Origin: Atopobiaceae bacterium
GTDB lineage: Bacteria; Actinomycetota; Coriobacteriia; Coriobacteriales; Atopobiaceae
Direction: 5' to 3'
Assembly (NCBI GenBank): GCA_017545665.1
Contig: JAFWKQ010000042.1
Coordinates: forward strand, 1-43,047
DNA length: 43,047 nt
In this document: positions 1 to 7,866 of the stretch, in pieces
Numbering within the stretch: position 1 is the first letter of the stretch
How the letters are laid out: each line of letters opens with the position of its first letter
The notes under the pieces: model-generated
Databases searched by the model: none
Told to the model about the DNA's origin: nothing
What the model saw: the letters and a program-made list of their open reading frames with translations, nothing else
Made by a program: the position numbers and the translations under genes

Positions 1-77
1 TCCATTTTACCATATAAGTGCAGGTAGACATGGGTGTACTCCCATTTGGAGGCAGCGTCGGGCGGCACCTTTCGACA

Positions 78-120
78 TAACGAGCCGGACGGACTCGCTA
101 GGAGCCCGTCCGGCTCGTTA
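78..120. terminator. Hairpin upstream of the GH32 gene
   Basis: Perfect 15-bp inverted repeat (78-92 against 106-120) with a 13-nt loop, core CGAGCCGGACGG/CCGTCCGGCTCG. No T-run follows on either strand. It could end a gene lying left of the window or belong to the long-hairpin class seen elsewhere here. The rest of 1-288 shows no convincing gene. Confidence 0.5.
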
Positions 121-288
121 GGTACCTTATGTTACAGCCCCATTTTGGCCCCAACTACCAACCGCCGAATCAGTGAACACTTTGGCAGGAATTGCCTCAC
201 GTATGCGCGCCAATGCCCTTGTCTCATCCTATTATGGAATCGTTCTCACAGGCACGTGCCTGCATACTCTTGAGGAAGGAACCCGTCC

Positions 289-1842
289 ATGACCATGCTC
301 GTTAAGCTCGACCAGCATCACAACTGGCGCATGCGCTATCACCTGCAGTGCCCCTCCGGCAACATTACCGACCCCAACGGCCTTTCCCACTTTAAGGGCG
401 TCTATCACATATTCCATCAGTATGAGCCGCGTTGGCCGCGCGAGGCCGGACATGGCTGGGGTCACTGGTCGAGTCCCGACCTTCTTACCTGGTACTGGCA
501 TGGCGGCGCCATTATGCCCAGCGTCCAAACCGACAAAAACGGTTCCTATTCCGGTTCCGGCATCGTTAACGGCGACGAGCTGTGGCTCTACTACACCGGC
601 AATGAGCTAAAGCCCGGCGGCAAGAAGGCTGGCTACGACTACGACTTCAAGGGCCGCAAGGCCAACGAGACGCTCGTGGTTTGCACCGACGACGGTGACA
701 AGTGCCACATCACCCTGGGCGAGAAGCGTCCCGTACTGTGCAACGACCAGTATCCCACCTACGCCTCCAACCACGTGCGCGACCCCAAGGTGTGGAGGCA
801 GGACGGCAAATGGTGGATGTTGCTCGGGTGCCGCACGATGGAGAGCCACGGTTGCGCGCTGCTGTATAGCTCCGAAGACGGCATAGCGTGGGAGATGGCG
901 GGGTCTGCCACCAACAAGGACGACCAGAACCCCTTTGGCTACATGTGGGAGTGCCCCAGCGTCGCAAAGTTTGGCGACAAGGAGTTCCTGTTCGTTTGCC
1001 CGCAAGGCATACCCAAGCAGCAATACAAGTTCCAAACCATCCACAACTCCGGCTACTTCCCCATCGACGGCAAGGTCATCGACCTTCTGTGCCAGGATTC
1101 GGGCAAGCAGGACGCAGAGAAGCCTTACGCCTGCATAGATCGCAACACGTTCATCGAGCTTGACTACGGCTTTGACTTCTATGCCTGCCAGGTATTCGAG
1201 GACGAGAAGGGCCGCAAGATTCTTATGGCCTGGGCAGGCGTTGCCGACATGGAGTTCGAGTACGACGTTCCCACCACGCCCGAATGGGCTCACTCCCTCA
1301 CCATGCCACGCGAGCTCACGCTCAACGACGCAGGCCGCATTTGTCAATGGCCCGTGGAAGAGATGGACACCCTGCGCGAGGATGAGGTCGAGTGGACCGC
1401 CGAGGCCGCCGACGGCGCCACCGGCTACATGGGCTCCTCCACCTACGACAAGTTCAGCATGGTTGGCGCCAAGGGCGTACGCCTTAACGGCATTGGCGAC
1501 ATTACCGTGGATGGTATCGAGGGCAAGGGCCACATCATGCTCAACGGCGACCTCGAGTTCGTTATCAACGACACGGACGCCGAGCTGGTGTTCCACAGCC
1601 ATGCGGGCCGCTTCCGCTCCATCCGCCGTCTGCCGTTTAGCGCTCTTTCGGCAGGCAAGGTTGAGTCGCTGCGTATCATGGTAGACACGTCCTGTGTAGA
1701 GATCTTCGTCAACGGCGGCGAAGCAACCATGACCACGCGTTGGTTCCCGCTCGACATAAAGAACCTCGCCGTAACCTCCACGCTCACCGGCGAGCATCAC
1801 GCTTGGAACCAGCACGGCTGGACCTTCCAGAACATCGCATAG
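289..1842 (+). CDS. GH32 beta-fructofuranosidase (sucrose-6-phosphate hydrolase type)
   Basis: Glycoside hydrolase family 32 enzyme of 517 aa, which cleaves terminal beta-fructosides such as sucrose or sucrose-6-phosphate. The three family signatures are present: the nucleophile Asp28 in TDPNG, the RDP transition-state motif at 164-166, and the acid/base Glu221 in ECPS. The five-bladed propeller should span about residues 15-350, followed by the usual C-terminal beta-sandwich (about 380-517). No signal peptide is visible, so the enzyme is probably cytoplasmic and acts on imported sugar. The start ATG has GAGGAAGGA about 9 nt upstream; a second in-frame ATG two codons later is possible. Substrate (sucrose-6-P, sucrose or short fructans) cannot be settled from sequence alone. 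No transporter is adjacent. It ends at a strong terminator shared with the convergent cyclase gene. Confidence 0.9.
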   Translation: MTMLVKLDQHHNWRMRYHLQCPSGNITDPNGLSHFKGVYHIFHQYEPRWPREAGHGWGHWSSPDLLTWYWHGGAIMPSVQTDKNGSYSGSGIVNGDELWLYYTGNELKPGGKKAGYDYDFKGRKANETLVVCTDDGDKCHITLGEKRPVLCNDQYPTYASNHVRDPKVWRQDGKWWMLLGCRTMESHGCALLYSSEDGIAWEMAGSATNKDDQNPFGYMWECPSVAKFGDKEFLFVCPQGIPKQQYKFQTIHNSGYFPIDGKVIDLLCQDSGKQDAEKPYACIDRNTFIELDYGFDFYACQVFEDEKGRKILMAWAGVADMEFEYDVPTTPEWAHSLTMPRELTLNDAGRICQWPVEEMDTLREDEVEWTAEAADGATGYMGSSTYDKFSMVGAKGVRLNGIGDITVDGIEGKGHIMLNGDLEFVINDTDAELVFHSHAGRFRSIRRLPFSALSAGKVESLRIMVDTSCVEIFVNGGEATMTTRWFPLDIKNLAVTSTLTGEHHAWNQHGWTFQNIA

Positions 1843-1861
1843 AGCGCAGGACCGGCATGAG

Positions 1862-1901
1862 ACGGGGCTTTCGGTCGCAAATGAGCGAAAGCCCCGTTTT
1901 T
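1862..1901. terminator. Bidirectional intrinsic terminator
   Basis: 12-bp stem ACGGGGCTTTCG (1862-1873) pairs with CGAAAGCCCCGT (1886-1897) and is followed by TTTTTA on the plus strand. It lies between the convergent GH32 and diguanylate cyclase genes. The cyclase TAA stop (1900-1902) falls inside the T-run, so one element serves both genes. Confidence 0.85.
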
Positions 1902-2895
1902 ATCTGCGGTCCCCCGCTCTTGTGGACCTGTTGTCAGGCTCAAGCTCTTCCGCATAGGCTCTGTTGTATTCCGTACCCTGCACGCAGTCTTTTCCCGCAT
2001 GCTTGGCGCGATACAGGCTATCGTCCGCCTGACGAATCATGAGCCTGAGGTCGGACTGGAGCTGCGGCACGCCATACACATAGCCACCAGAGAAGTGAAC
2101 ATGGTATCCCCCGCCGTAAGTGACCTCTTTCATTTTGTTGCGGAGTCGCTTGCACGCGTCCTCAAAAGAATCTGAGCTCCAATTGGGAACGATAACTAAA
2201 AACTCATCTCCGCCATAACGATAGCAATGGGACTTTCCAAAGACATCGAGCAAAATGGATCCTATCTGCGAAAGCACGGTATCGCCCTGCTCGTGCCCAT
2301 ACACGTCGTTAATATCCTTGAAGTTGTCAAGGTCAATCATCATGACGTTAAGCAACTCGTCCGCTTGGGCATAACGAGCGTAATCCCTCCTAAGCGAGAA
2401 ACGATTTCGCAGTCCTGTGAGCACATCCACGGTGGACGCCTCCTCAAGGAGCGCGTTATCCTCCATGAGCATGTCGGCAAGCGCGCGAGCATCACGCAAT
2501 GCCACGGCCCCCACTTGGCGCAACTTGCACACGAAGACGCCCACAATGGTTACGCCTATAACCGTAACCAACACCTTTACGCCATTGTCGCTCGTAAACG
2601 AAACAAAGCTGTGGTTCACCGAGAAGAAGTAAAACGTATAGGCAAGCATAACGGCTGCCGACACGATGCCCCCGCTCGTGCCAAAGAAGGCTGAGCAAAT
2701 TACCAGCCCGGCCATCAGGATTATGTTGGGATTAGGTATAGAGAAAGTGCTCACCACGCACACGAGCAAAGCCATAAAACCAAAAGTAATAATTCCGCGC
2801 GCCCACAGCGGCCACTTTAGGCCCAAGACCCTGAGCATGCGAGACTCATGCAAAAGCTCATGCGGAATGTGATGGGCAACAACTTCTTGCGTCAT
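1900..2895 (-). CDS. Membrane-anchored diguanylate cyclase (GGDEF)
   Basis: Makes the second messenger cyclic di-GMP from two GTP. From the chosen start the protein is about 331 aa. The N-terminal half is hydrophobic with several predicted transmembrane helices and no recognisable extracellular sensor domain. The C-terminal half is a GGDEF domain with DVLTGLRNR, the metal-binding MIDLDNFK segment and an intact GGDEF loop (YRYGGDEF), so the enzyme should be active. The frame extends 22 codons upstream, but the ATG at 2895 has a strong GGAGG site 6 nt away and is preferred. No EAL or HD-GYP partner is in the window. The upstream divergent region holds the repeat array. Confidence 0.88.
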   Translation of the reverse strand: MTQEVVAHHIPHELLHESRMLRVLGLKWPLWARGIITFGFMALLVCVVSTFSIPNPNIILMAGLVICSAFFGTSGGIVSAAVMLAYTFYFFSVNHSFVSFTSDNGVKVLVTVIGVTIVGVFVCKLRQVGAVALRDARALADMLMEDNALLEEASTVDVLTGLRNRFSLRRDYARYAQADELLNVMMIDLDNFKDINDVYGHEQGDTVLSQIGSILLDVFGKSHCYRYGGDEFLVIVPNWSSDSFEDACKRLRNKMKEVTYGGGYHVHFSGGYVYGVPQLQSDLRLMIRQADDSLYRAKHAGKDCVQGTEYNRAYAEELEPDNRSTRAGDRR

Positions 2896-3012
2896 CTTTT
2901 CCTCCGAACATGTTAACAATCGCACGATATTAGTTATTAATTCGTTCGAGGCGACTCGCATTTTGAAGTTTCCACAAATACGTTATCCCGCGCGACGGGA
3001 AACGAGCGCCGG

Positions 3013-3447
3013 GTTTGCCGGGATCGAGAACGGTGCGGACAAGGGCCGCCGGGTTTGCCGGAATCGCAATCGGCGTGGACAAGGGCCGCCGGGTTTGCCG
3101 GAATCGCGAGCGGCGCGGACGCGTTTGCTGGAATCAAGAACGGTGCGAATCGATTTGCTGGGATTGCGAACGGTGCGGCGGGATTTGCCAAGAACGACCA
3201 CAGTGTGGCCCATCCCAGCAAAGGCGCCCGCACCGTTCGCGATCTCAGCAAACAAACCGGGCGATTTGCTGGCTTCGCCCACACTGTGGCCAAATCGAGC
3301 AAGCGCCCCCGCACCGTTCGCAATCCCAGCAAACCCTCCCGCACCGTTCGCGATGCCAACAAATCCGCCCCCGTCGCCTCCCGCACCGTTCGCGATGCCA
3401 ACAAATCCGTCCCCGTCGCCACCCGCACCGTTCGCGATCTCAGCAAA
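3013..3447. repeat. Inverted array of about 25-bp repeats
   Basis: About ten degenerate copies of a 25-bp unit (consensus TTTGCTGGRATYGCGAACGG followed by TGCGG). Forward copies begin near 3014, 3054, 3094, 3124 and 3154. Reverse-complement copies begin near 3228, 3309, 3339, 3381 and 3423. Spacings are 30 or 40-42 bp. Variant units with a CCACAGTGTGG-type core lie near the inversion point (3184-3222 and 3265-3302). The array fills the divergent region between the cyclase gene and the small membrane protein gene. Frames across it encode FAGIANGAG-like repeats, but no ribosome site or family supports a protein. Confidence 0.85.
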
Positions 3448-3524
3448 TAACGAACGTTTACCCACTCACGTCGCAAAATAGAGTATATTGATTTCCCATT
3501 GTCCACTCTTCGAAGGAGAAGCCT

Positions 3525-3890
3525 ATGTCTTTCCTGTTGACTTGGCTCGTAACGGCAATCGCAGCAGCTGTCGCCGTATGGCTTGTTCCCGGCATGATCG
3601 TGCTTGGGGAGATTCCCGGCATCCTTATCTTTGCGATTTGCATCGCTTTGGTTAACGCGATAATCCGGCCCATCATGCACGCAATATCGCTTCCCATTAC
3701 CATACTCACGCTCGGCATCTTCCACTTTGTGATAAACGCCTTGGCGCTCAACATCGCAAGCTGGCTGTCGCTTAACGTCTTTGGCATAGGCGTCTACGTA
3801 ACAGACTTTTGGGCTGCGCTCTGGGGATCGATTGTGATCTCCCTCGTCTCTGCCATCGTCGGTGCCGTCATACGCCCGAACAAGGACTAG
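3525..3890 (+). CDS. Four-helix holin-like membrane protein (phage holin 4_2 family)
   Basis: 121-aa integral membrane protein with four hydrophobic segments and short loops, matching the phage_holin_4_2 family (PF04020), which is common as a chromosomal gene in Actinobacteria and Firmicutes. Family members are named after holins, but their chromosomal role is unknown. The start has GAAGGAG 8 nt upstream. No other phage gene is nearby, so a housekeeping membrane role is more likely than lysis. The gene is convergent with the dehydrogenase gene; a long perfect hairpin lies between them. Confidence 0.85.
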   Translation: MSFLLTWLVTAIAAAVAVWLVPGMIVLGEIPGILIFAICIALVNAIIRPIMHAISLPITILTLGIFHFVINALALNIASWLSLNVFGIGVYVTDFWAALWGSIVISLVSAIVGAVIRPNKD

Positions 3891-3905
3891 TTCCTCGTCA
3901 CCCAG

Positions 3906-3967
3906 AATGAGGGACAGGCCCCAGGTTAGGATTCTGCAAAACCCTAACCTGGGGCCTGTCCCTCATT
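3906..3967. terminator. 25-bp perfect hairpin between convergent genes
   Basis: Arms 3906-3930 and 3943-3967 are perfectly complementary over 25 bp with a 12-nt loop; core GGGACAGGCCCCAGG. It separates the convergent membrane protein and fucO-like genes. It has no clear U-tract, so termination is inferred from position only. Confidence 0.7.
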
Positions 3968-3987
3968 TGGGATCTGGGCACCAAATG

Positions 3988-5148
3988 CTATGCCATGATC
4001 TTGCGGAAGAGCTCCTTAACGGTCTCGTGATCGGCCTCGCGCGGATTGCCGGGATAGCAGGCATCGGCAAGGGCATCGCTGGCGAGCTGGTCGAGGTCGG
4101 CCTCCACCAGGCCATCGCACGTCTTGGGAATGTTCACGTCGGCGGAGAGCTGACGCACGGCTGCGATGGCGGCATCCGCGGCCTCGTCAGTGCTCATGCC
4201 GGTGGTATCCACGCCCATGGCAACGGCCACGTCGGCCAGACGCTCGGTAACGACAGGCTTGTTGTACTCCATGGCAATGGGGAGCAGCATGGCGCAGGCA
4301 ACACCGTGCGGGGTGTCGTAATGGGCGGAAAGGGTATGCGCCATGGCGTGATCGATGCCCAGGCCCACATTGGAGAATCCCATGCCCGCTATGTATTGGC
4401 CGAGTGCCATGCCCTCGCGACCGCTGCCAGGCTCGCCGCTCTTCGCCTCTGCGTAGGAGTCGCGCAGATTGGCAGCGATGGTGCGAATGGCCTCGAGGTG
4501 GAACATGTCGGAAAGCTGCCATGCGCCACGGGTGGTGTAGCCCTCGATGGCATGGGTAAGGGCGTCCATGCCGGTAGCGGCAGTGAGCCCGGCAGGCATG
4601 GAAGCCATCATGTCGGGATCAACGACGGCAACGTCGGGGATGTCGTTCACATCCACGCATACGAACTTGCGTTCCTTCTCGGGATCGGTCACGACGTAGT
4701 TGATGGTAACCTCAGCCGCGGTGCCGGCGGTAGTGGCGACGGCAATGGTAAAGGTGGCATGGTTCTTCGTGTCTGCCACGCCCTCAAGGCTTACGACGTC
4801 AGCGAACTCGGGGTTCTCGGCAATAATGCCAATGCCCTTTGCGGTATCCATAGCGCTTCCGCCACCCACGGCCACGATGCAGTCTGCGCCAGAGGCCTTA
4901 AAGGCCGCCACGCCGTCCTGAACGTTCTTGATCGTAGGATTGGCCTTAATGTCCGAGAAAAGCTCCCAGGCAATACCCGCCTCGTCCAGGAGGTCGGTAA
5001 CCTTGGTGGTAACGCCAAACTTAACCAAGTCAGGATCGGAAGCGACAAACGCCTTCTTGTAACCACGACGCGTAATTTCGCCAGGAACCTCGGCGATGGC
5101 GCCCTTACCATGATACGAAATGTTGTTGAGCACAAAACGATTTGCCAT
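3988..5148 (-). CDS. fucO: Iron-dependent lactaldehyde reductase / 1,2-propanediol dehydrogenase
   Basis: Group III iron alcohol dehydrogenase of 386 aa, very similar along its whole length to E. coli FucO from the N-terminal MANR onward. FucO reduces L-lactaldehyde to (S)-1,2-propanediol with NADH during anaerobic fucose or rhamnose use. The NAD-binding GGGSAMD motif is present. The metal-binding residues are visible as Asp and His in GMDALTHAIEG, then His in DHAMAH and His in TPHG. The frame extends 17 codons further upstream, but ATG 5148 follows GGGAGG at good distance and matches the family N-terminus. It is apparently monocistronic; no fuc or rha genes are in the window, so ethanol or general aldehyde reduction is an alternative role. 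Confidence 0.88.
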   Translation of the reverse strand: MANRFVLNNISYHGKGAIAEVPGEITRRGYKKAFVASDPDLVKFGVTTKVTDLLDEAGIAWELFSDIKANPTIKNVQDGVAAFKASGADCIVAVGGGSAMDTAKGIGIIAENPEFADVVSLEGVADTKNHATFTIAVATTAGTAAEVTINYVVTDPEKERKFVCVDVNDIPDVAVVDPDMMASMPAGLTAATGMDALTHAIEGYTTRGAWQLSDMFHLEAIRTIAANLRDSYAEAKSGEPGSGREGMALGQYIAGMGFSNVGLGIDHAMAHTLSAHYDTPHGVACAMLLPIAMEYNKPVVTERLADVAVAMGVDTTGMSTDEAADAAIAAVRQLSADVNIPKTCDGLVEADLDQLASDALADACYPGNPREADHETVKELFRKIMA

Positions 5149-5187
5149 GTTGACCTCCCAGTCATACCTATGTGAATAACTGGAGGC

Positions 5188-5193
5188 ATTATA
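5188..5193 (-). promoter_or_regulatory. Candidate -10 box for the fucO-like gene
   Basis: On the minus strand a perfect TATAAT lies about 40 nt upstream of the start codon. A convincing -35 box is not visible because the upstream position is occupied by the terminator of the preceding gene. Confidence 0.4.
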
Positions 5194-5203
5194 GTTCAAG
5201 AGA

Positions 5204-5231
5204 TAAAAAGGAGCTCTTGAGAAGAGCTCCT
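5204..5231 (-). terminator. Intrinsic terminator of the 4-TM protein gene
   Basis: Perfect 10-bp stem AGGAGCTCTT/AAGAGCTCCT with a 3-nt loop, followed on the minus strand by CTTTTTATC. It sits just after the TAA stop of the gene at 5240-5818. Confidence 0.85.
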
Positions 5232-5239
5232 CGCATTAT

Positions 5240-5818
5240 TTATTCCGCAGATTCCTGGTCTTTCTTATTGCGACGGAATACCCGACGCCTGGGGCGTTGC
5301 TCAGGATTGCGCTCGCCGCCATCCGCATTCATAACACGCGGAGAATCGTCTTCCCACTGAAGGTCGAAGAAGGACGCCCATGGATCGCCACGACTCACCT
5401 CAACGCCATAGCGCGCATCGGAATGAGACTGCTCAACACGCATGATGAGCATGCCCAGCACAAAGAAGAGCCCTGAGGCAATGGAGGGCGCGAGCCACAC
5501 GATGTAGTACAGAATGTCGCTTGTCTCCAAGAGCATGTCGAAGATTCCCACAATAAAGATCGCGTATACAACGATTACGTGGAACAGTCCCCAGCGCCAT
5601 GCCACGCGACCGGTGGCACGCGTACGATGCTGCACGATCTCGCCCATAATAAAGCTATAGGGAACGCTGCCGATTGCAAACGGCATAAGGAATAAGAACA
5701 CCCAGTGCCCTCTGCCGATGCCACCATAGCGCGAGAGCAAAGGACCGAGCGCAGACAGGCCAAAGAGAATGATGTATGAGATCCACAGAGGAATCAGCCG
5801 TTTAATAGCTCTGCCCAT
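5240..5818 (-). CDS. Hypothetical four-helix membrane protein
   Basis: 192-aa protein that I do not recognise. It has about four transmembrane segments in residues 8-125, then a hydrophilic, charged C-terminal tail rich in Arg, Glu and Asp (about 130-192) that should lie in the cytoplasm. The layout suggests a small regulatory or stress membrane protein, but no motif identifies a function. It is co-directional with dapAB and is separated from dapB by a 34-bp perfect hairpin, so it is probably its own transcription unit ending at the terminator near 5204. Confidence 0.75.
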   Translation of the reverse strand: MGRAIKRLIPLWISYIILFGLSALGPLLSRYGGIGRGHWVFLFLMPFAIGSVPYSFIMGEIVQHRTRATGRVAWRWGLFHVIVVYAIFIVGIFDMLLETSDILYYIVWLAPSIASGLFFVLGMLIMRVEQSHSDARYGVEVSRGDPWASFFDLQWEDDSPRVMNADGGERNPEQRPRRRVFRRNKKDQESAE

Positions 5819-5894
5819 GGCTCCCTCGATTCACCGATAATAACTGCGCTCTAGAATAAGACAAGTGACACACTTCGTGCAAGCTCGCACAAGC

Positions 5895-5983
5895 AGGTGG
5901 CACACTTAAACCAGGTATGACTGCGCCATCCTCGATTTCGGGTTGAGGGTGGCGCAGTCATACCTGGTTTAAGTGTGCCACCT
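5895..5983. terminator. 34-bp perfect hairpin after dapB
   Basis: Arms 5895-5928 and 5950-5983 pair perfectly over 34 bp, and about five further pairs (one G.U) extend toward the loop. The outer end touches the dapB stop codon (5982-5984). Neither flank has a T-run. This is the longest perfect stem in the window. Confidence 0.75.
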
Positions 5984-6653
5984 AGAACATAAGGTCATCA
6001 AACGCGTAGAAGCCCGGATCTGCGGTAAGCAATCGCTTGCCGCACTCCACTGCCCCCGCCACGAATATTCGACGGCTCGTCGCTCTATGCGTAAACGTGA
6101 CTTCCTCATCGGTGCCGAAGAAGTGGACCTCGTGAGTGCCGGCAACCGTTCCGCCACGCATGGAATGCGCGGGTATGGGACGGCCGACCTCATCGCCCAC
6201 CTGCTCCGCAATTGTCTTCGCGGTACCCGAGGGCGCATCCAGCTTCATCTTGTGGTGTGTCTCAACAATCTCTATGTCCCAGTCCCTAAGGGCACGGGCT
6301 GCCTCCACCGAAAGCCTGCGCAGTATTGCGACGCCCATAGAGTAGTTGGAAGACCACACGACACTCGTCTGACTTCCCAACGACCGAATGAGCGCCAGGT
6401 CATCCTGACTCAGTCCCGTGGTACCACATACCAAGCGAGCGCCCGTACGACGCACGAAAGCCACAACATGCGGCAAGGCAGCCGGCTGAGAGAAGTCGAT
6501 TACAAGATCTACCGCCGGAGCCTCCTCGTCCAGGAGCTCGATGTTGTCCACATCATATCCTCCGGCGAGCTCAAGGCCCTCTGTCTCGCAAACCAAATCG
6601 CATACGAGCTTCCCCATACGACCCTTGGCGCCAACCACATAAACCTTAGCCAA
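5982..6653 (-). CDS. dapB: 4-hydroxy-tetrahydrodipicolinate reductase
   Basis: Second dedicated step of diaminopimelate/lysine synthesis, reducing the DapA product with NAD(P)H in the cytoplasm. 223 aa, a little shorter than the usual 240-270. The N-terminal nucleotide-binding loop reads VGAKGRMG. The catalytic and substrate-binding signature ETHHKMKLDAPSGTA is intact, with the His-His pair, Lys and the SGT loop. The start ATG (6651-6653) overlaps the end of dapA by 8 bp, showing translational coupling in a dapA-dapB operon. The product feeds both lysine and peptidoglycan cross-links. Confidence 0.95.
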   Translation of the reverse strand: MAKVYVVGAKGRMGKLVCDLVCETEGLELAGGYDVDNIELLDEEAPAVDLVIDFSQPAALPHVVAFVRRTGARLVCGTTGLSQDDLALIRSLGSQTSVVWSSNYSMGVAILRRLSVEAARALRDWDIEIVETHHKMKLDAPSGTAKTIAEQVGDEVGRPIPAHSMRGGTVAGTHEVHFFGTDEEVTFTHRATSRRIFVAGAVECGKRLLTADPGFYAFDDLMF

Positions 6654-7542
6654 TCAGACCAGCCTCCTTCATGACCTCCTCAAGATGGGCGCGCGTGTTT
6701 GCGGCCATTGGGCACAGGGGCATGCGATACGTCTCTTCAATGAAGCCCATCATAGCGAGCGCGGCCTTAACGGGAATCGGATTAACCTCGCTGAACAACG
6801 CGTGCACAAGGTCCAGGCCGTCGAGTTGTATGCGGAGCGCCTTCTGATAGTCTCCCTCAAGGTAGCTCGCGACAAGATCGTGGCACAGTTGAGGTTGGAC
6901 ATTTGCCCACACGCTTATTACACCCGACCCGCCAAGCGAAAGCATGGGCACGATCATGTCGTCGTTGCCCGAATACATGCGGAAGTCATCGGAAAGGTGC
7001 CGCGCAACGCTTGTCGCATAAGCGATGGAGCCCGACGCCTCCTTTATGCCCATAACGTTTGGATGCGTAGCCAGGCGGATGACGTTTTGCTCGCTGATGG
7101 AACAGCCCGTACGTCCCGGAATGTTGTACAGGATGGAAGGGATTTCAACCTGGTCGAGCACGGTGGTAAAGTGCCTATAGATTCCCTCTTCGTTGGACTT
7201 GTTGTAGTAAGGGGTAATGAGCAGCAATGCGTCGCAGCCAACCATTTGAAGGCCCTTGGCCTTGCTCAGGCTTTCCTCTGTGGAGTTGGATCCCGCGCCA
7301 CCGATGATGGGAATGGCGCCGTCCACGCGATTGACCACATGTTGGGCAACGGCAACGTCCTCGGCATCGGTCATGGTGCACGACTCACCCGTAGTTCCCA
7401 GCATTAGAATGCCATCGGTCTCATTTTCCAGGTGAAAGTCAACGAGGCGATCCAACGCCCCAAAGTCTACCTCACCGTTCTCCTTAAATGGGGTCACGAG
7501 CGCCACGATGGAGCCAGTGAGATTCCTAACATCAGCAGCCAC
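6646..7542 (-). CDS. dapA: 4-hydroxy-tetrahydrodipicolinate synthase
   Basis: Condenses pyruvate with aspartate semialdehyde, the entry to diaminopimelate and lysine. About 298 aa from the chosen start, the normal family length. The TIM-barrel aldolase signatures are visible: GTTGES near the N-terminus, the catalytic Tyr in YNIPGRTG and the Schiff-base Lys in MGIKEASG. A TTG at 7569 could extend the frame by nine codons, but the GTG at 7542 has an AGGAG site close upstream and is preferred. It overlaps dapB. It is divergent from a LysR-family gene, which is a candidate regulator by position only. Confidence 0.95.
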   Translation of the reverse strand: MAADVRNLTGSIVALVTPFKENGEVDFGALDRLVDFHLENETDGILMLGTTGESCTMTDAEDVAVAQHVVNRVDGAIPIIGGAGSNSTEESLSKAKGLQMVGCDALLLITPYYNKSNEEGIYRHFTTVLDQVEIPSILYNIPGRTGCSISEQNVIRLATHPNVMGIKEASGSIAYATSVARHLSDDFRMYSGNDDMIVPMLSLGGSGVISVWANVQPQLCHDLVASYLEGDYQKALRIQLDGLDLVHALFSEVNPIPVKAALAMMGFIEETYRMPLCPMAANTRAHLEEVMKEAGLIG

Positions 7543-7659
7543 AGCCTCTCCTCTCGGTCGGTTCTGCAAAGCCTAACATGCAGTTTTGTCCCGTACAACC
7601 AACGTTTGCAATACAGAAATGTTATGCGCCCCATACACCGCGACCGCACACACTCGAAT

Positions 7660-7690
7660 GATATGGTATCCCACCGCAGGTGGCTATATC
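7660..7690. promoter_or_regulatory. Imperfect dyad in the dapA/lysR-family divergent region
   Basis: GATAT...ATATC flanks a CCACC-gca-GGTGG stem in the divergent intergenic region. The two dyads are offset by about 2 bp. Position and symmetry fit a regulator operator, possibly for the adjacent LysR protein. No other support. Confidence 0.3.
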
Positions 7691-7737
7691 TTTAGTATTT
7701 CGCGATAATATGTAAGCCGTACACATTGCGCTATTGT

Positions 7738-7843
7738 TCGCACTCCTGAGCGTCGCGAGCGTCTTGCAGGGGCTCCGCGTTCGTTCGCTCGCTCACTTCT
7801 TGAGTCGCCCCTTGCGGGCCACTCGCGACGCTCAGGAGTGCGA
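7738..7843. repeat. Palindromic element with 22-bp arms and conserved loop
   Basis: Arms 7738-7759 and 7822-7843 pair perfectly over 22 bp (CGCACTCCTGAGCGTCGCGAG core). The loop contains GGCTCCGCG, GCTCGCTCACTT and TGAGTCGCC, the same three blocks in the same order as the loop of the element at 13425-13508, although the arms differ. It lies directly upstream of the LysR-family gene. Confidence 0.8.
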
Positions 7844-7866
7844 GCCATTGCAGGAACAGGAGCAGT

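Noticed and set aside
3013..3447. CRISPR array
   Set aside because: Units are degenerate, switch orientation halfway, have two or three fixed spacings and no unique spacers; no cas gene is near.
2963..3481. Open frames on both strands encoding FAGIANGAG-like or Arg-rich repeats
   Set aside because: They arise from the inverted repeat array; several frames are open at once, ribosome sites are lacking and no family is recognised.
3862..5175. Plus-strand frame of more than 400 codons
   Set aside because: Antisense to the fucO-like gene and shows no protein family.
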